21,094 nt of DNA from an uncultured Collinsella sp. (GCA_900541665.1 UQKV01000038.1:1-21094); one strand, 5' to 3'. Positions 13,321 to 20,885 are shown, counted from the first letter of the stretch. Numbers and translations: made by a program. Notes: generated by a model not told the origin, from the sequence alone.

Positions 13321-15915
13321 TTGAAGCTCATCATCGCCGAGAAAAACGACGCCGCGCGTCAGATTGCCGAGCGTCTGTCCACGGGCAAGCCCAAAAAGGA
13401 CAAGGTGTACAACACCGCCATCTACCGTTTTGAGTGGAAGGGCGAGGAGTGCGTGACCATCGGCCTTGCCGGTCACATCCTAGCGCCCGATTTTTGCGAC
13501 AGCGTGCTGTTCGATAAAAAGCTGGGCTGGTATTCGGTCACCGAGGACGGCGAGATGCTGCCGGCCGACATACCCGATGGCCTGGCGCGTCCGCCCTACG
13601 ACACCAAGCGCAAGCCGTTTCTTGCCGATGGCATCTCAATCAAGGGCTGGAAACTCGAGAGCCTGCCTTACCTCACCTGGGCGCCCGTCATTAAGCTACC
13701 GGCCGAGAAGGAACTCATTCGTTCGCTCAAGAACCTCGCTAAAAAGTCTGACAGCGTCATCATCGCCACGGACTTCGATCGCGAGGGCGAGCTGATTGGT
13801 TCGGACGCCCTCAACAAGGTGCGCGAGGTTGCGCCCGACTTGCCGGTCGCCCGCGCCCAGTACTCTTCGTTTACCAAGGCCGAGATCACGCACGCCTTCG
13901 ATAATCTCGTCTCGCTCGACCAGAATCTGGCCGACGCCGGCGAGAGCCGCCAGCACATCGACCTCATTTGGGGTGCGGTGCTCACGCGCTACCTGACGCT
14001 CGCCAAGTTTGGCGGCTTTGGTAACGTGCGCTCTGCCGGCCGTGTGCAGACGCCGACGCTTGCCCTGGTGGTCGAGCGCGAGCGCGAGCGCATGGCGTTT
14101 GTGCCCGAGGACTATTGGCAGATCCGCGGCATGGGCGCCGCACAGGGTGCTGCCGAGGATGACCGCTTTAAGATCGCTCACAAGACGGCACGCTTTACCG
14201 ACAAAGACGCTGCCGAGACGGCGTACGGCCATGTCGACGGCGTTGCGACGGCAACCGTCGCCGCGGTGACCAAGCGCTCGCGCAAGCAGCAGCCGCCCAC
14301 GCCGTTTGCGACTACCTCGCTGCAGGCAGCCGCTGCAGCCGAGGGGATCTCGCCTGCGCGCACCATGCGCATCGCCGAGTCCCTCTACATGGCGGGCCTC
14401 ATCAGCTACCCGCGTGTCGACAACACTGTGTACCCCGCGACGCTCGATCTGGGCGCCGTGGTGAGCGACCTTGCAAAGATTAATCCGGCGCTGGCGCCCG
14501 TATGCAAAAAGGTGCTCGCCGGCCCCATGAAGCCCACGCGCGGCAAGGTCGAGACCACCGACCACCCGCCTATCTACCCTACGGGCGAAGGTGATCCGTC
14601 CACGCTCGATGGCGGCCAGCGCAAGCTCTACGACCTCATCGCCCGCCGCTTCCTGGCGACGCTTATGGGTCCCGCGACCATCGAGAACACCAAGCTCGAG
14701 CTCGACGTGAACGGCGAGCCGTTCGTGGCTTCGGGCGATGTGCTCGTGACCCCGGGTTTCCGCGAGGCGTATCCGTATGGACTCAAGCGCGACGAGCAGA
14801 TGCCGCCGCTGGAGCAGGGCGATACGGTCGACGTGTTCGACATTAAGCTCGAGGCCAAGCAGACCGAGCCGCCCGCGCGCTACAGCCAGGGCAAGCTCGT
14901 GCAGGAGATGGAAAAGCGCGGCCTGGGCACCAAGTCCACGCGCGCGAGCATCATCGAGCGCCTGTACGCCGTGCGCTATCTCAAAAACGATCCCGTGGAG
15001 CCGAGCCAGCTGGGTATCGCCATCATCGATGCGCTGTCGCGGTTTGCCCCGCGCATCACGAGCCCCGATATGACCAGCGAGCTCGACGGCGACATGACCC
15101 GCGTGGAGCGCGGCGAGGACACCGAAGAGCATGTCGTGACGCACTCGCGCGCGCTGCTGGCCGGCGTGCTCGACGAGCTGCTCAAGCATACGCAGGAGCT
15201 GGGCGACGCCATCAGCGACGCCGTCACGGCCGATGCGCGCGTGGGCGCCTGCCCCAAGTGCGGCAAGGATTTGGTTATGAAGACGAGTGCCAAGACCCGT
15301 GGCAGCTTTATCGGCTGCATGGGATGGCCCGACTGCGACGTGACCTATCCGGTGCCGAGTGGCGTCAAGGTAAGCCCGCTCGAGGGCGAGGCCGCCGTGT
15401 GCCCCGAGTGCGGTGCGCCGCGCATTAAGTGTCAGCCGTTCCGCCAAAAGGCTTTCGAGATTTGCGTGAACCCCACATGCCCCACCAACTACGAGCCCGA
15501 CCTTAAGGTGGGCGAGTGCAAGGTGTGTGCCGAGGCCGGACGCCATGGCGATCTGATTGCGCACAAGAGCGAGAAGAGCGGCAAACGTTTTATCCGCTGC
15601 ACCAACTATGACGATTGCGGCGTGAGCTATCCGCTGCCGGCGCGTGGCAAGCTCGAGGCGACAGGCGAGACCTGTCCCGAGTGCGGCGCCCCCATCGTGG
15701 TGGTCAACACGGCGCGCGGTCCGTGGCGTATCTGCGTCAACATGGACTGCCCGACCAAGGAGAAGAAGCCCGCCCGCGGTCGCAAGACCACAACCAAGGC
15801 GAGCACGGCAAAGAAGACGACGGCGGCCAAGAAGACGACGGCTAAGAAAGCCACTGCCGCCAAAAAGACGACCGCGAAGAAGTCGACTGCCAAGAAAACA
15901 GCCGCCGACAAGTAA
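13321..15915 (+). CDS. topA: Type IA DNA topoisomerase with zinc ribbons and basic tail
   Basis: This 864-residue enzyme relaxes negatively supercoiled DNA through a 5'-phosphotyrosine intermediate. The TOPRIM domain (about 1-160) has ATDFDREGE with Asp151, Asp153 and Glu155. The nucleophile is Tyr363 in GLISYPRVDN. Four zinc ribbons follow from Cys644: CPKC, CPEC, CKVC and CPEC each pair with a later Cys set. Residues about 811-864 are a Lys/Ala/Thr repeat tail resembling histone H1. The YPRVDN and TOPRIM context look more like archaeal-type TopA than E. coli TopA. The start is TTG 13321, six bases after AGGAG. The gene symbol is by function; strict orthology to E. coli topA is not claimed. 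Confidence 0.92.
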   Translation: MKLIIAEKNDAARQIAERLSTGKPKKDKVYNTAIYRFEWKGEECVTIGLAGHILAPDFCDSVLFDKKLGWYSVTEDGEMLPADIPDGLARPPYDTKRKPFLADGISIKGWKLESLPYLTWAPVIKLPAEKELIRSLKNLAKKSDSVIIATDFDREGELIGSDALNKVREVAPDLPVARAQYSSFTKAEITHAFDNLVSLDQNLADAGESRQHIDLIWGAVLTRYLTLAKFGGFGNVRSAGRVQTPTLALVVERERERMAFVPEDYWQIRGMGAAQGAAEDDRFKIAHKTARFTDKDAAETAYGHVDGVATATVAAVTKRSRKQQPPTPFATTSLQAAAAAEGISPARTMRIAESLYMAGLISYPRVDNTVYPATLDLGAVVSDLAKINPALAPVCKKVLAGPMKPTRGKVETTDHPPIYPTGEGDPSTLDGGQRKLYDLIARRFLATLMGPATIENTKLELDVNGEPFVASGDVLVTPGFREAYPYGLKRDEQMPPLEQGDTVDVFDIKLEAKQTEPPARYSQGKLVQEMEKRGLGTKSTRASIIERLYAVRYLKNDPVEPSQLGIAIIDALSRFAPRITSPDMTSELDGDMTRVERGEDTEEHVVTHSRALLAGVLDELLKHTQELGDAISDAVTADARVGACPKCGKDLVMKTSAKTRGSFIGCMGWPDCDVTYPVPSGVKVSPLEGEAAVCPECGAPRIKCQPFRQKAFEICVNPTCPTNYEPDLKVGECKVCAEAGRHGDLIAHKSEKSGKRFIRCTNYDDCGVSYPLPARGKLEATGETCPECGAPIVVVNTARGPWRICVNMDCPTKEKKPARGRKTTTKASTAKKTTAAKKTTAKKATAAKKTTAKKSTAKKTAADK

Positions 15916-15938
15916 CGGCGCAGTCGAAACATTGCCCA

Positions 15939-15978
15939 AAAAAACGAGCGAGGACCCCGCGATCCTCGCTCGTTTTTT
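15939..15978. terminator. Bidirectional terminator after topA
   Basis: Perfect arms CGAGCGAGGA (15945-15954) / TCCTCGCTCG (15963-15972), flanked by six As before and six Ts after, so it works in both directions. It serves convergent genes topA (plus) and the zinc-ribbon gene (minus). Confidence 0.92.
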
Positions 15979-15980
15979 GA

Positions 15981-16038
15981 CCGGCAGTTAGGGACGTTCT
16001 TTTTCTGCCGGCAGTTTAGGAACGTCCCTAACTGCCGG
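15981..16038. repeat. GGGAC-type palindromic element D between topA and the zinc-ribbon gene
   Basis: A perfect 19-base inverted repeat (15981-15999 against 16020-16038) contains CCGGCAGTTAGGGACGTTC. The 20-base centre holds a further palindrome CTGCCGGCAG (16005-16014), so CCGGCAG also occurs as a direct repeat. It lies immediately beside the bidirectional terminator, in the 3' region of both convergent genes. Confidence 0.8.
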
Positions 16039-16056
16039 CTCGGGAACGACAAAGCG

Positions 16057-17040
16057 CTAGTTCACCTCGACAGGCTTGGCGCCTGGATAGCGCTCCTCAA
16101 AGTCTAGGCGGTACTTATTGTCATTGGTGCCCGCCACGTTGTCGCGCGACAGCGGCGCCACGATCTCATTCTTGTGGTCCGCAGGCTTGGCGTATTTCAG
16201 GCTGATCTCCCAGGCATCACAGATTGCGTCAATGCGGTGATCCAGGTCGTCGTACAGGGCGATGATGTCCTTCCAGGAGCTGTAGTTCTTGGAGCTCGTC
16301 GGGACGTCCAGGTCCTCGACGATGTCGTAATACTGCTCGATGGTGTCCTCCGTGCGCTCGGCGACGTCGGCGAGATTTTGACGGGTGGTTCGATCCTCTT
16401 CCAGATAGTTGCCGTTGAAGTTCTGCGCGCAGCCACGGACCTGGCTGTCGAGATCTTCGAGCAGGTCGTAGTATTCGCTCAGGCGACGGTAGAGGTTCTG
16501 CTCGGAGAGCGTTGCTTCGCCGCCATCCTCGTCGTCATCGTCATCATCGTCGTACAGGCTGTTGGGATCGCCGAGAGGCTCAAGGTCATCATCGTCAACA
16601 TCGTGGTGCAGCTTGGTAACCTCGGCGGTCGTCTGCGTACCGGCGTTGTCGAAAGGCTTGATCACAAAGAAAATGACCAGGGCGATGATGATCGCCACCA
16701 GCACAACGATAACGGCGATAAGCGGCCCGGTGCCGCTCTTTTTGGGAGCGGGGGTCTGTGGCGAAGCGGGCACGTATGCGGGAACCGGCTGCTGTTGGGG
16801 CGAGCCGCTCGCGACGGGTATGCGCTGCGTGGTCTCGACGGCCTCGGTCCTTGCGGCGGGGTCGGGGCTATAGGCGAGGGAGTCGTCCGCCTTGGCTTGC
16901 GGCGCATCAAGGGAGCCGGTCTGCTCAAAAGCGGGCTGGCTATCGCTCGCGGCTGTTTGCTCAACGGGTGCACCGCACGAGGTGCAGAACTTGGCATCAT
17001 CTGCAAGAAGCTTGCCGCACGAGGCGCAATACCGAGACAT
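16057..17040 (-). CDS. Zinc-ribbon, single-pass membrane protein of unknown function
   Basis: This 327-residue protein starts with a zinc ribbon (Cys5, Cys8, Cys19, Cys22). A Pro/Ala/Gln-rich linker (about 25-104), one membrane helix (about 105-128) and an Asp-rich stretch (149-172, with a run of seven Asp) follow. The C-terminal region of about 150 residues is probably helical (YRRLSEYYDLLEDLDSQV, RTEDTIEQYYDIVEDLD). The cytoplasmic zinc-ribbon, outside C-terminal domain topology is likely but inferred. ATG at 17040 is chosen because AAAGGAG (17052-17046) lies five bases upstream; an upstream ATG at 17058 is less good. No function is proposed. Confidence 0.85.
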   Translation of the reverse strand: MSRYCASCGKLLADDAKFCTSCGAPVEQTAASDSQPAFEQTGSLDAPQAKADDSLAYSPDPAARTEAVETTQRIPVASGSPQQQPVPAYVPASPQTPAPKKSGTGPLIAVIVVLVAIIIALVIFFVIKPFDNAGTQTTAEVTKLHHDVDDDDLEPLGDPNSLYDDDDDDDEDGGEATLSEQNLYRRLSEYYDLLEDLDSQVRGCAQNFNGNYLEEDRTTRQNLADVAERTEDTIEQYYDIVEDLDVPTSSKNYSSWKDIIALYDDLDHRIDAICDAWEISLKYAKPADHKNEIVAPLSRDNVAGTNDNKYRLDFEERYPGAKPVEVN

Positions 17041-17077
17041 TGCCACTCCTTTCGCCACATTTCAATGCAATACGACG

Positions 17078-17083
17078 ATTATA
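17078..17083 (-). promoter_or_regulatory. Promoter -10 box of the zinc-ribbon gene
   Basis: Minus-strand TATAAT, a perfect consensus, preceded by GGG. It lies 38 bases before the ATG at 17040. The -35 region reads only TGATGG at 18 bases. Confidence 0.5.
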
Positions 17084-17108
17084 CCCAGCATCCAAAATTC
17101 CCCATCAT

Positions 17109-17177
17109 AAGTTGCGGTGAAATAGGGACTGTTTGGCGGTCTCAGAGCTTCAATCAGTCCCTATTTCACCGCAACTT
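17109..17177. repeat. GGGAC-type palindromic element E between divergent promoters
   Basis: A perfect 23-base inverted repeat (17109-17131 against 17155-17177) with a 23-base loop. Each arm includes GCGGTGAAATAGGGACTG. It occupies the space between the zinc-ribbon gene's -10 box (17083) and the tmk promoter (17198), so it could insulate or co-regulate the two. It would also be a strong RNA hairpin if transcribed. Confidence 0.85.
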
Positions 17178-17197
17178 TGGAAAGGCGCCTTTAGCCA

Positions 17198-17227
17198 TTG
17201 GGGACGCGCCGAGCACTGGGGTATCAT
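17198..17227 (+). promoter_or_regulatory. Candidate tmk promoter
   Basis: TTGGGG (17198-17203) and TATCAT (17222-17227) are separated by 18 bases; the start codon is 53 bases downstream. The GGGGTATCAT word recurs upstream of the comF-like gene. Confidence 0.45.
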
Positions 17228-17279
17228 GGCTTGGTTGATATATCTGCATTTACGCGCCTTGTAGGAAGGGGCTGCGCCC

Positions 17280-17963
17280 ATGGCTTTTGAGCCTGCTCAA
17301 CATAGCTTTATCACGCTCGAGGGCGTCGACGGTGCCGGCAAGTCCACGCAGGCGCGCCTGCTTGCCCGCGCGCTCGAACTCGCTGGCTATCAGGTCGTAA
17401 CTCTGCGCGAGCCGGGTGGCACTGCCATCAGCGAAAAGATTCGCGCCCTGCTGCTCGACCCCGCCAACACGGCGATGGGCGATACCTGCGAGTTGCTGCT
17501 CTACGAGGCGGCGCGCGCCCAGTTGGTGCACGAGGTCATAGCCCCCGCCCTTGCGGCCGGCAAGGTGGTCCTGTGCGATCGCTTCTACGATTCCACGACC
17601 TGCTACCAGGCATTTGCCGACGGCCTCGATCGCCAGATGGTGCGCGACGCCAACAACCTGGCCGTCGCGGGAACGTACCCGGCGCTCACACTCGTCTACC
17701 ACATCACGCCCGAGCAGGCGGCGCTACGCATGGCAGCCCGTGGCGCGGCGGATCGCATGGAGGCCAAGGGCATGGCATTCCAGGAGCGTGTCTACGAGGG
17801 GTTTTGCGCAATTGCTGCCGAGGAGCCAAACCGCGTAAAGCTCATCGACGCCACTACGACCGTCGAGAAAGTCTTCGAGAAGACGGTCGAGCAGGTTCGC
17901 GCGTACGGTCTCGACATTCCGCGGGAAGCCGTCGCCGCCGCGCTTGCCAAGGAGGCCGAGTAA
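17280..17963 (+). CDS. tmk: Thymidylate kinase
   Basis: This 227-residue enzyme phosphorylates dTMP to dTDP for DNA synthesis. The P-loop GVDGAGKST spans residues 15-23. LREPGGT (42-48) and CDRFYDSTTCYQ (Asp100-Arg101-Phe102) are family motifs for dTMP binding. Length is slightly above the usual 205-215. GGAAGGGG is about 10 bases before ATG 17280. holB follows at once: its Shine-Dalgarno (AAGGAGG, 17949-17955) lies in the tmk 3' end, consistent with one operon. Confidence 0.96.
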   Translation: MAFEPAQHSFITLEGVDGAGKSTQARLLARALELAGYQVVTLREPGGTAISEKIRALLLDPANTAMGDTCELLLYEAARAQLVHEVIAPALAAGKVVLCDRFYDSTTCYQAFADGLDRQMVRDANNLAVAGTYPALTLVYHITPEQAALRMAARGAADRMEAKGMAFQERVYEGFCAIAAEEPNRVKLIDATTTVEKVFEKTVEQVRAYGLDIPREAVAAALAKEAE

Positions 17964-17964
17964 C

Positions 17965-19092
17965 ATGGCCCCCGCTCAGGCAAGCCTGCTGGCCAAGCTT
18001 GACACCCAAGAGCGCGTGCGCGACTTTTTGACCAATGCCGTCGCCAGCGGTCGCGCATCGCACGCCTACCTGTTTTTGGGCGCGCCCGGCGCGGGCAAGC
18101 TCGACGCCGCGTGGGCGCTCGCCCAAGCCTTCCTGTGCGAGCAGGATGGCTGCGGCTCATGCGATAGCTGCGTGCGCGTCGCCCGCCATACGCACCCCGA
18201 CGTGCACTATTACACGCCCGAGAGCGCCACGGGCTACCTCATCGCCCAGACCCGCGAGCTGCTCGACGACGTGCCTCTGGCGCCCATCCGTGCCAAGGCC
18301 AAGGTCTACATCATTGACCGTGCCGAGCAGCTGCGCGCCAACACCGCCAACGCACTGCTCAAAACACTCGAGGAGCCGCCCGAGGGCGTTATGTTTATCT
18401 TGCTGGGCACCTCGGCAGACGTGATGTTGCCCACCATCGTGAGCCGCTGCCAGTGCGTGCCGTTTCGGCTGGTGTCGCCCGCCGTCGCCGTGCAGGCCGT
18501 GAGCCGCGCCACCGGTCAGGACCCTGCGCGTTGCCGCATGGCCGTCGCAGTAGCGGGAAGCCCCACGCGTGGCATCGAGTTCCTCAAGAGCGCCGAGCGC
18601 CAGGACGCCCGCCGTCAGATGGTCCGTGCCGTCGACTCACTCATTGCCGCCGACGAGGCCGACGTGCTCAGCCGCGCCAAGTCGCTCATCGTCGCCGTTA
18701 AGGCGCCGCTCGCCGAGGTCAAGTCCACGCAGGAAAAGGTGCTCGAGCAAAACGCCGATTACCTGTCGCGTGGAGCATTGAAGCAGCTTGAGGACCGCAA
18801 CAAGCGCGAACTCAACGCGCGCGAGCGTTCGGGTATCATGGAAGCGCTGGCGAGCGCGCGGACGCTCATGCGCGACGTGCTGCTGACGCTTCAGGACGAG
18901 GCAGCCGACGTGGTGAACGAGGACGCGCGCGACACGATCGGGCGGCTTGCCGCGGCGACGAATGTTGCGGGTGCCACCCAGGCGCTCGAGGCGGTTGCCA
19001 CCGCTGAGCGCAACATCGCCAGAAACGTTACTCCCCAGCTGGCCATCGAGGTCATGCTGTTCGATATCAGGAAGGCACTGAAATGCCGTTAG
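17965..19092 (+). CDS. holB: DNA polymerase III delta-prime subunit
   Basis: This 375-residue clamp-loader subunit belongs to the AAA+ family. LFLGAPGAGKLDAAW (P-loop 39-46) has Leu after the Lys where active ATPases have Thr/Ser, as expected for delta-prime that does not hydrolyse ATP. Four cysteines (58, 63, 66, 69) form the clamp-loader zinc module. ALLKTLEEPPEG and TIVSRCQ (the SRC motif) are typical. The ATG at 17965 follows AAGGAGG by nine bases; an in-frame ATG at 17944 lies inside tmk and lacks support. The 3' end overlaps ricT by 10 bases. Confidence 0.94.
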   Translation: MAPAQASLLAKLDTQERVRDFLTNAVASGRASHAYLFLGAPGAGKLDAAWALAQAFLCEQDGCGSCDSCVRVARHTHPDVHYYTPESATGYLIAQTRELLDDVPLAPIRAKAKVYIIDRAEQLRANTANALLKTLEEPPEGVMFILLGTSADVMLPTIVSRCQCVPFRLVSPAVAVQAVSRATGQDPARCRMAVAVAGSPTRGIEFLKSAERQDARRQMVRAVDSLIAADEADVLSRAKSLIVAVKAPLAEVKSTQEKVLEQNADYLSRGALKQLEDRNKRELNARERSGIMEALASARTLMRDVLLTLQDEAADVVNEDARDTIGRLAAATNVAGATQALEAVATAERNIARNVTPQLAIEVMLFDIRKALKCR

Positions 19093-20783
19093 TCGTACCC
19101 GTTAAGTTTACCTACGCCTCGCGCGACCTGTGGTTCGACCCACAGGATCTGGATATCCTCGAGGCCGATTATGCCATTTGCTCTACCGAGCGCGGAACCG
19201 AGATCGGCCTGGTTACGGCCGATCCCTTCGAGGTGCCGCTCGACGAAATCGGTCAGCCGCTCAGGCCCGTGTTGCGCGTAGCGAGCGACATCGACCTGCA
19301 GCTTGCCGATGACCTGGCTATCCAGGGTGACGAGGCCATGGTCGATTTCCGTCGTCTGGTCAAGGAGCTCGATCTCGAGATGAAGCCGGTCGGCGTCGAG
19401 TACCTGTTTGGCGGCGAGAAGGCCGTGTTCTACTTTGCGGCCGAGGAGCGCGTCGATTTCCGTCAGCTCGTCAAGGACCTGTCCTCGACGCTGCACATTC
19501 GCGTCGACATGCGCCAGATCGGCGTGCGTGACGAGACCCGCCTGGTGGGCGGCTATGCCCAGTGCGGCCAGGAGCTCTGCTGCACACGCTTTGGCGGACA
19601 GTTTGAGCCGGTTTCGATCCGCATGGCAAAAGAGCAGGACCTGCCGCTCAACTCGTCCAAGATTAGCGGCGTCTGCGGCCGCCTGATGTGCTGCCTGCGC
19701 TACGAGTTCGAGGCGTACAAGGACTTTAAGAGCCGCGCGCCCAAAAAGAAGACGCTTATCGATACGCCGCTTGGCAAGGCGCGCATCCAGGAATATGACA
19801 CGCCGCGTGAGCAGCTGGTGTTGCGCCTGGAGAACGGCAAAGTCTTTAAGGTCAACCTGGCCGATATGACGTGCTCGGAGGGCTGCAAAAAGAAGGCCGC
19901 CGAGCAGGGCTGCAACTGCCGCCCCGACTGCGTGACGCGCGACGTGCTCGAGCGCATCGAGTCGCCCGAGATGCGCCTGGCGCTTATGGAGCTCGACCGC
20001 GAGAACGGCGTCGACGTGGGCGATGGCCTGTCGAGTGCCGACCGTCTGGCCGGCACTTCGATGCCCAAGCGCCGTCGTCGCGATGCTGATTCCGATGCTC
20101 GCGCCGGTCAGGGGCAGGGCGAGGGCCGTGGCCGCGGAAAGGGCCGTGGCAATGCCGCAACGCCTGAGGCCGAGGAGGCCGCCGGTGGCCGTCGTCGTCG
20201 CAAGCGCGCGGGCTCGGGCGATGTCGGCGAGGTTGCAGCTGCAGGCAAGAACGCCTCCCGCGAGCGCGAGGTTCAGCAGCTCCAGCAGCAGAATCGCGGC
20301 GGTGGTATGAACCCCACGCGTCGTCGCCGCCGTCACCTGTCGAGCGAGGAGCGCGAGGATGCCTTCCGCGCCGCAGCTGCTCGCGAGGCCGGTGCCGCTT
20401 CCAAGGGTCCCTCGGGTTCCGATGCGCCTGCCGACAAGGGCGGCAAGTCACGTGGCGAGGATGAGCGCGCGCCGCGTCCGCGCCGTCGCCATTCCTCGGG
20501 CACGCAACAGAAGCCCTCAGTGCCCTCCGTTGCCGATCAGGTCTCGGATGGTGAGGTCAAGGTCACGCGCCGTCGCCCTGGAGATGGCGGAGGGGCGGCT
20601 GCCAAGGCTTCGCGTGGCGCCGCTCGCGACGAGCGCGAGCTGCGCGAGGATTGCGGTGGCGAGGGCTCGGCCGACCAGGGTCAAAAGCGCCGTCGCCGTC
20701 GCCGTTCCCGCAAGCCGCGCCAGGATGGTGGCGAGGGTTCGACCCCGTCTTCGTCCGCACCACAACCGCCCGCCGGCGAATAA
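19083..20783 (+). CDS. ricT: PSP1-domain protein RicT (YaaT) with long Arg-rich tail
   Basis: In Bacillus, RicT joins RicA and RicF in an Fe-S complex that affects RNase Y and sporulation or competence. Residues 1-260 match RicT closely: VDFRQLVKDL, RQIGVRDETRLVGG, YAQCGQELCC (Cys161, 166, 167), FEPVSIRMAK and SGVCGRLMCCLRYE (Cys198, 203, 204). Gene order tmk-holB-ricT also matches. Two oddities: a second cysteine cluster (Cys264, 268, 277, 279, 283), and a tail of about 240 residues, probably disordered, with an RG-rich part (342-356) and several Arg blocks. Total length 566 against about 275 in Bacillus. Start overlaps holB by 10 bases. RicA and RicF are not in the window. Confidence 0.9.
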   Translation: MPLVVPVKFTYASRDLWFDPQDLDILEADYAICSTERGTEIGLVTADPFEVPLDEIGQPLRPVLRVASDIDLQLADDLAIQGDEAMVDFRRLVKELDLEMKPVGVEYLFGGEKAVFYFAAEERVDFRQLVKDLSSTLHIRVDMRQIGVRDETRLVGGYAQCGQELCCTRFGGQFEPVSIRMAKEQDLPLNSSKISGVCGRLMCCLRYEFEAYKDFKSRAPKKKTLIDTPLGKARIQEYDTPREQLVLRLENGKVFKVNLADMTCSEGCKKKAAEQGCNCRPDCVTRDVLERIESPEMRLALMELDRENGVDVGDGLSSADRLAGTSMPKRRRRDADSDARAGQGQGEGRGRGKGRGNAATPEAEEAAGGRRRRKRAGSGDVGEVAAAGKNASREREVQQLQQQNRGGGMNPTRRRRRHLSSEEREDAFRAAAAREAGAASKGPSGSDAPADKGGKSRGEDERAPRPRRRHSSGTQQKPSVPSVADQVSDGEVKVTRRRPGDGGGAAAKASRGAARDERELREDCGGEGSADQGQKRRRRRRSRKPRQDGGEGSTPSSSAPQPPAGE

Positions 20784-20811
20784 CGCCCGCGAGCGGATTT
20801 AGCCCGCCTTG

Positions 20812-20828
20812 CCCCGAGCGCATCGGGG
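20812..20828. other. Small hairpin after ricT
   Basis: CCCCGA (20812-20817) pairs with TCGGGG (20823-20828) around GCGCA. No T-run follows; the candidate TATCAT -10 box begins at 20829. It could be a weak ricT terminator or an operator overlapping the next promoter. Confidence 0.35.
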
Positions 20829-20834
20829 TATCAT
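20829..20834 (+). promoter_or_regulatory. Candidate -10 box of the ComF-like gene
   Basis: TATCAT directly after CGGGG, identical in context (GGGGTATCAT) to the tmk promoter. It is 52 bases before the TTG start. No good -35 is seen. Confidence 0.4.
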
Positions 20835-20846
20835 AGCGCCGAATCA

Positions 20847-20882
20847 ACAACCCTCCCTGCGACCGAACGTAGGGAGGGTTGT
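20847..20882 (+). promoter_or_regulatory. Hairpin enclosing the Shine-Dalgarno of the ComF-like gene
   Basis: Perfect 12-base stem ACAACCCTCCCT (20847-20858) / AGGGAGGGTTGT (20871-20882) with a 12-base loop. The GGAGG ribosome binding site (20874-20877 region) lies wholly inside the 3' arm, so the folded leader should hide it from ribosomes. Confidence 0.75.
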
Positions 20883-20885
20883 GTC

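Noticed and set aside
11263..13476. 737-codon minus-strand frame across tatC, hypA and hypB
   Set aside because: Same codon-bias shadow; all three plus-strand genes carry clear catalytic motifs.
15776..15912. Repetitive AAGAAGACG-like DNA at the 3' end of topA as a possible tandem repeat or CRISPR-like array
   Set aside because: The repetition is fully explained by Lys/Ala/Thr codons of the basic tail; units are irregular and without spacers.
13696..15939. 747-codon minus-strand frame opposite topA
   Set aside because: The topoisomerase motifs are all on the plus strand; the antisense product has no recognisable domain and biased composition.
19089..20336. 415-codon minus-strand frame opposite ricT
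   Set aside because: Antisense shadow; RicT motifs and cysteines are conserved on the plus strand.
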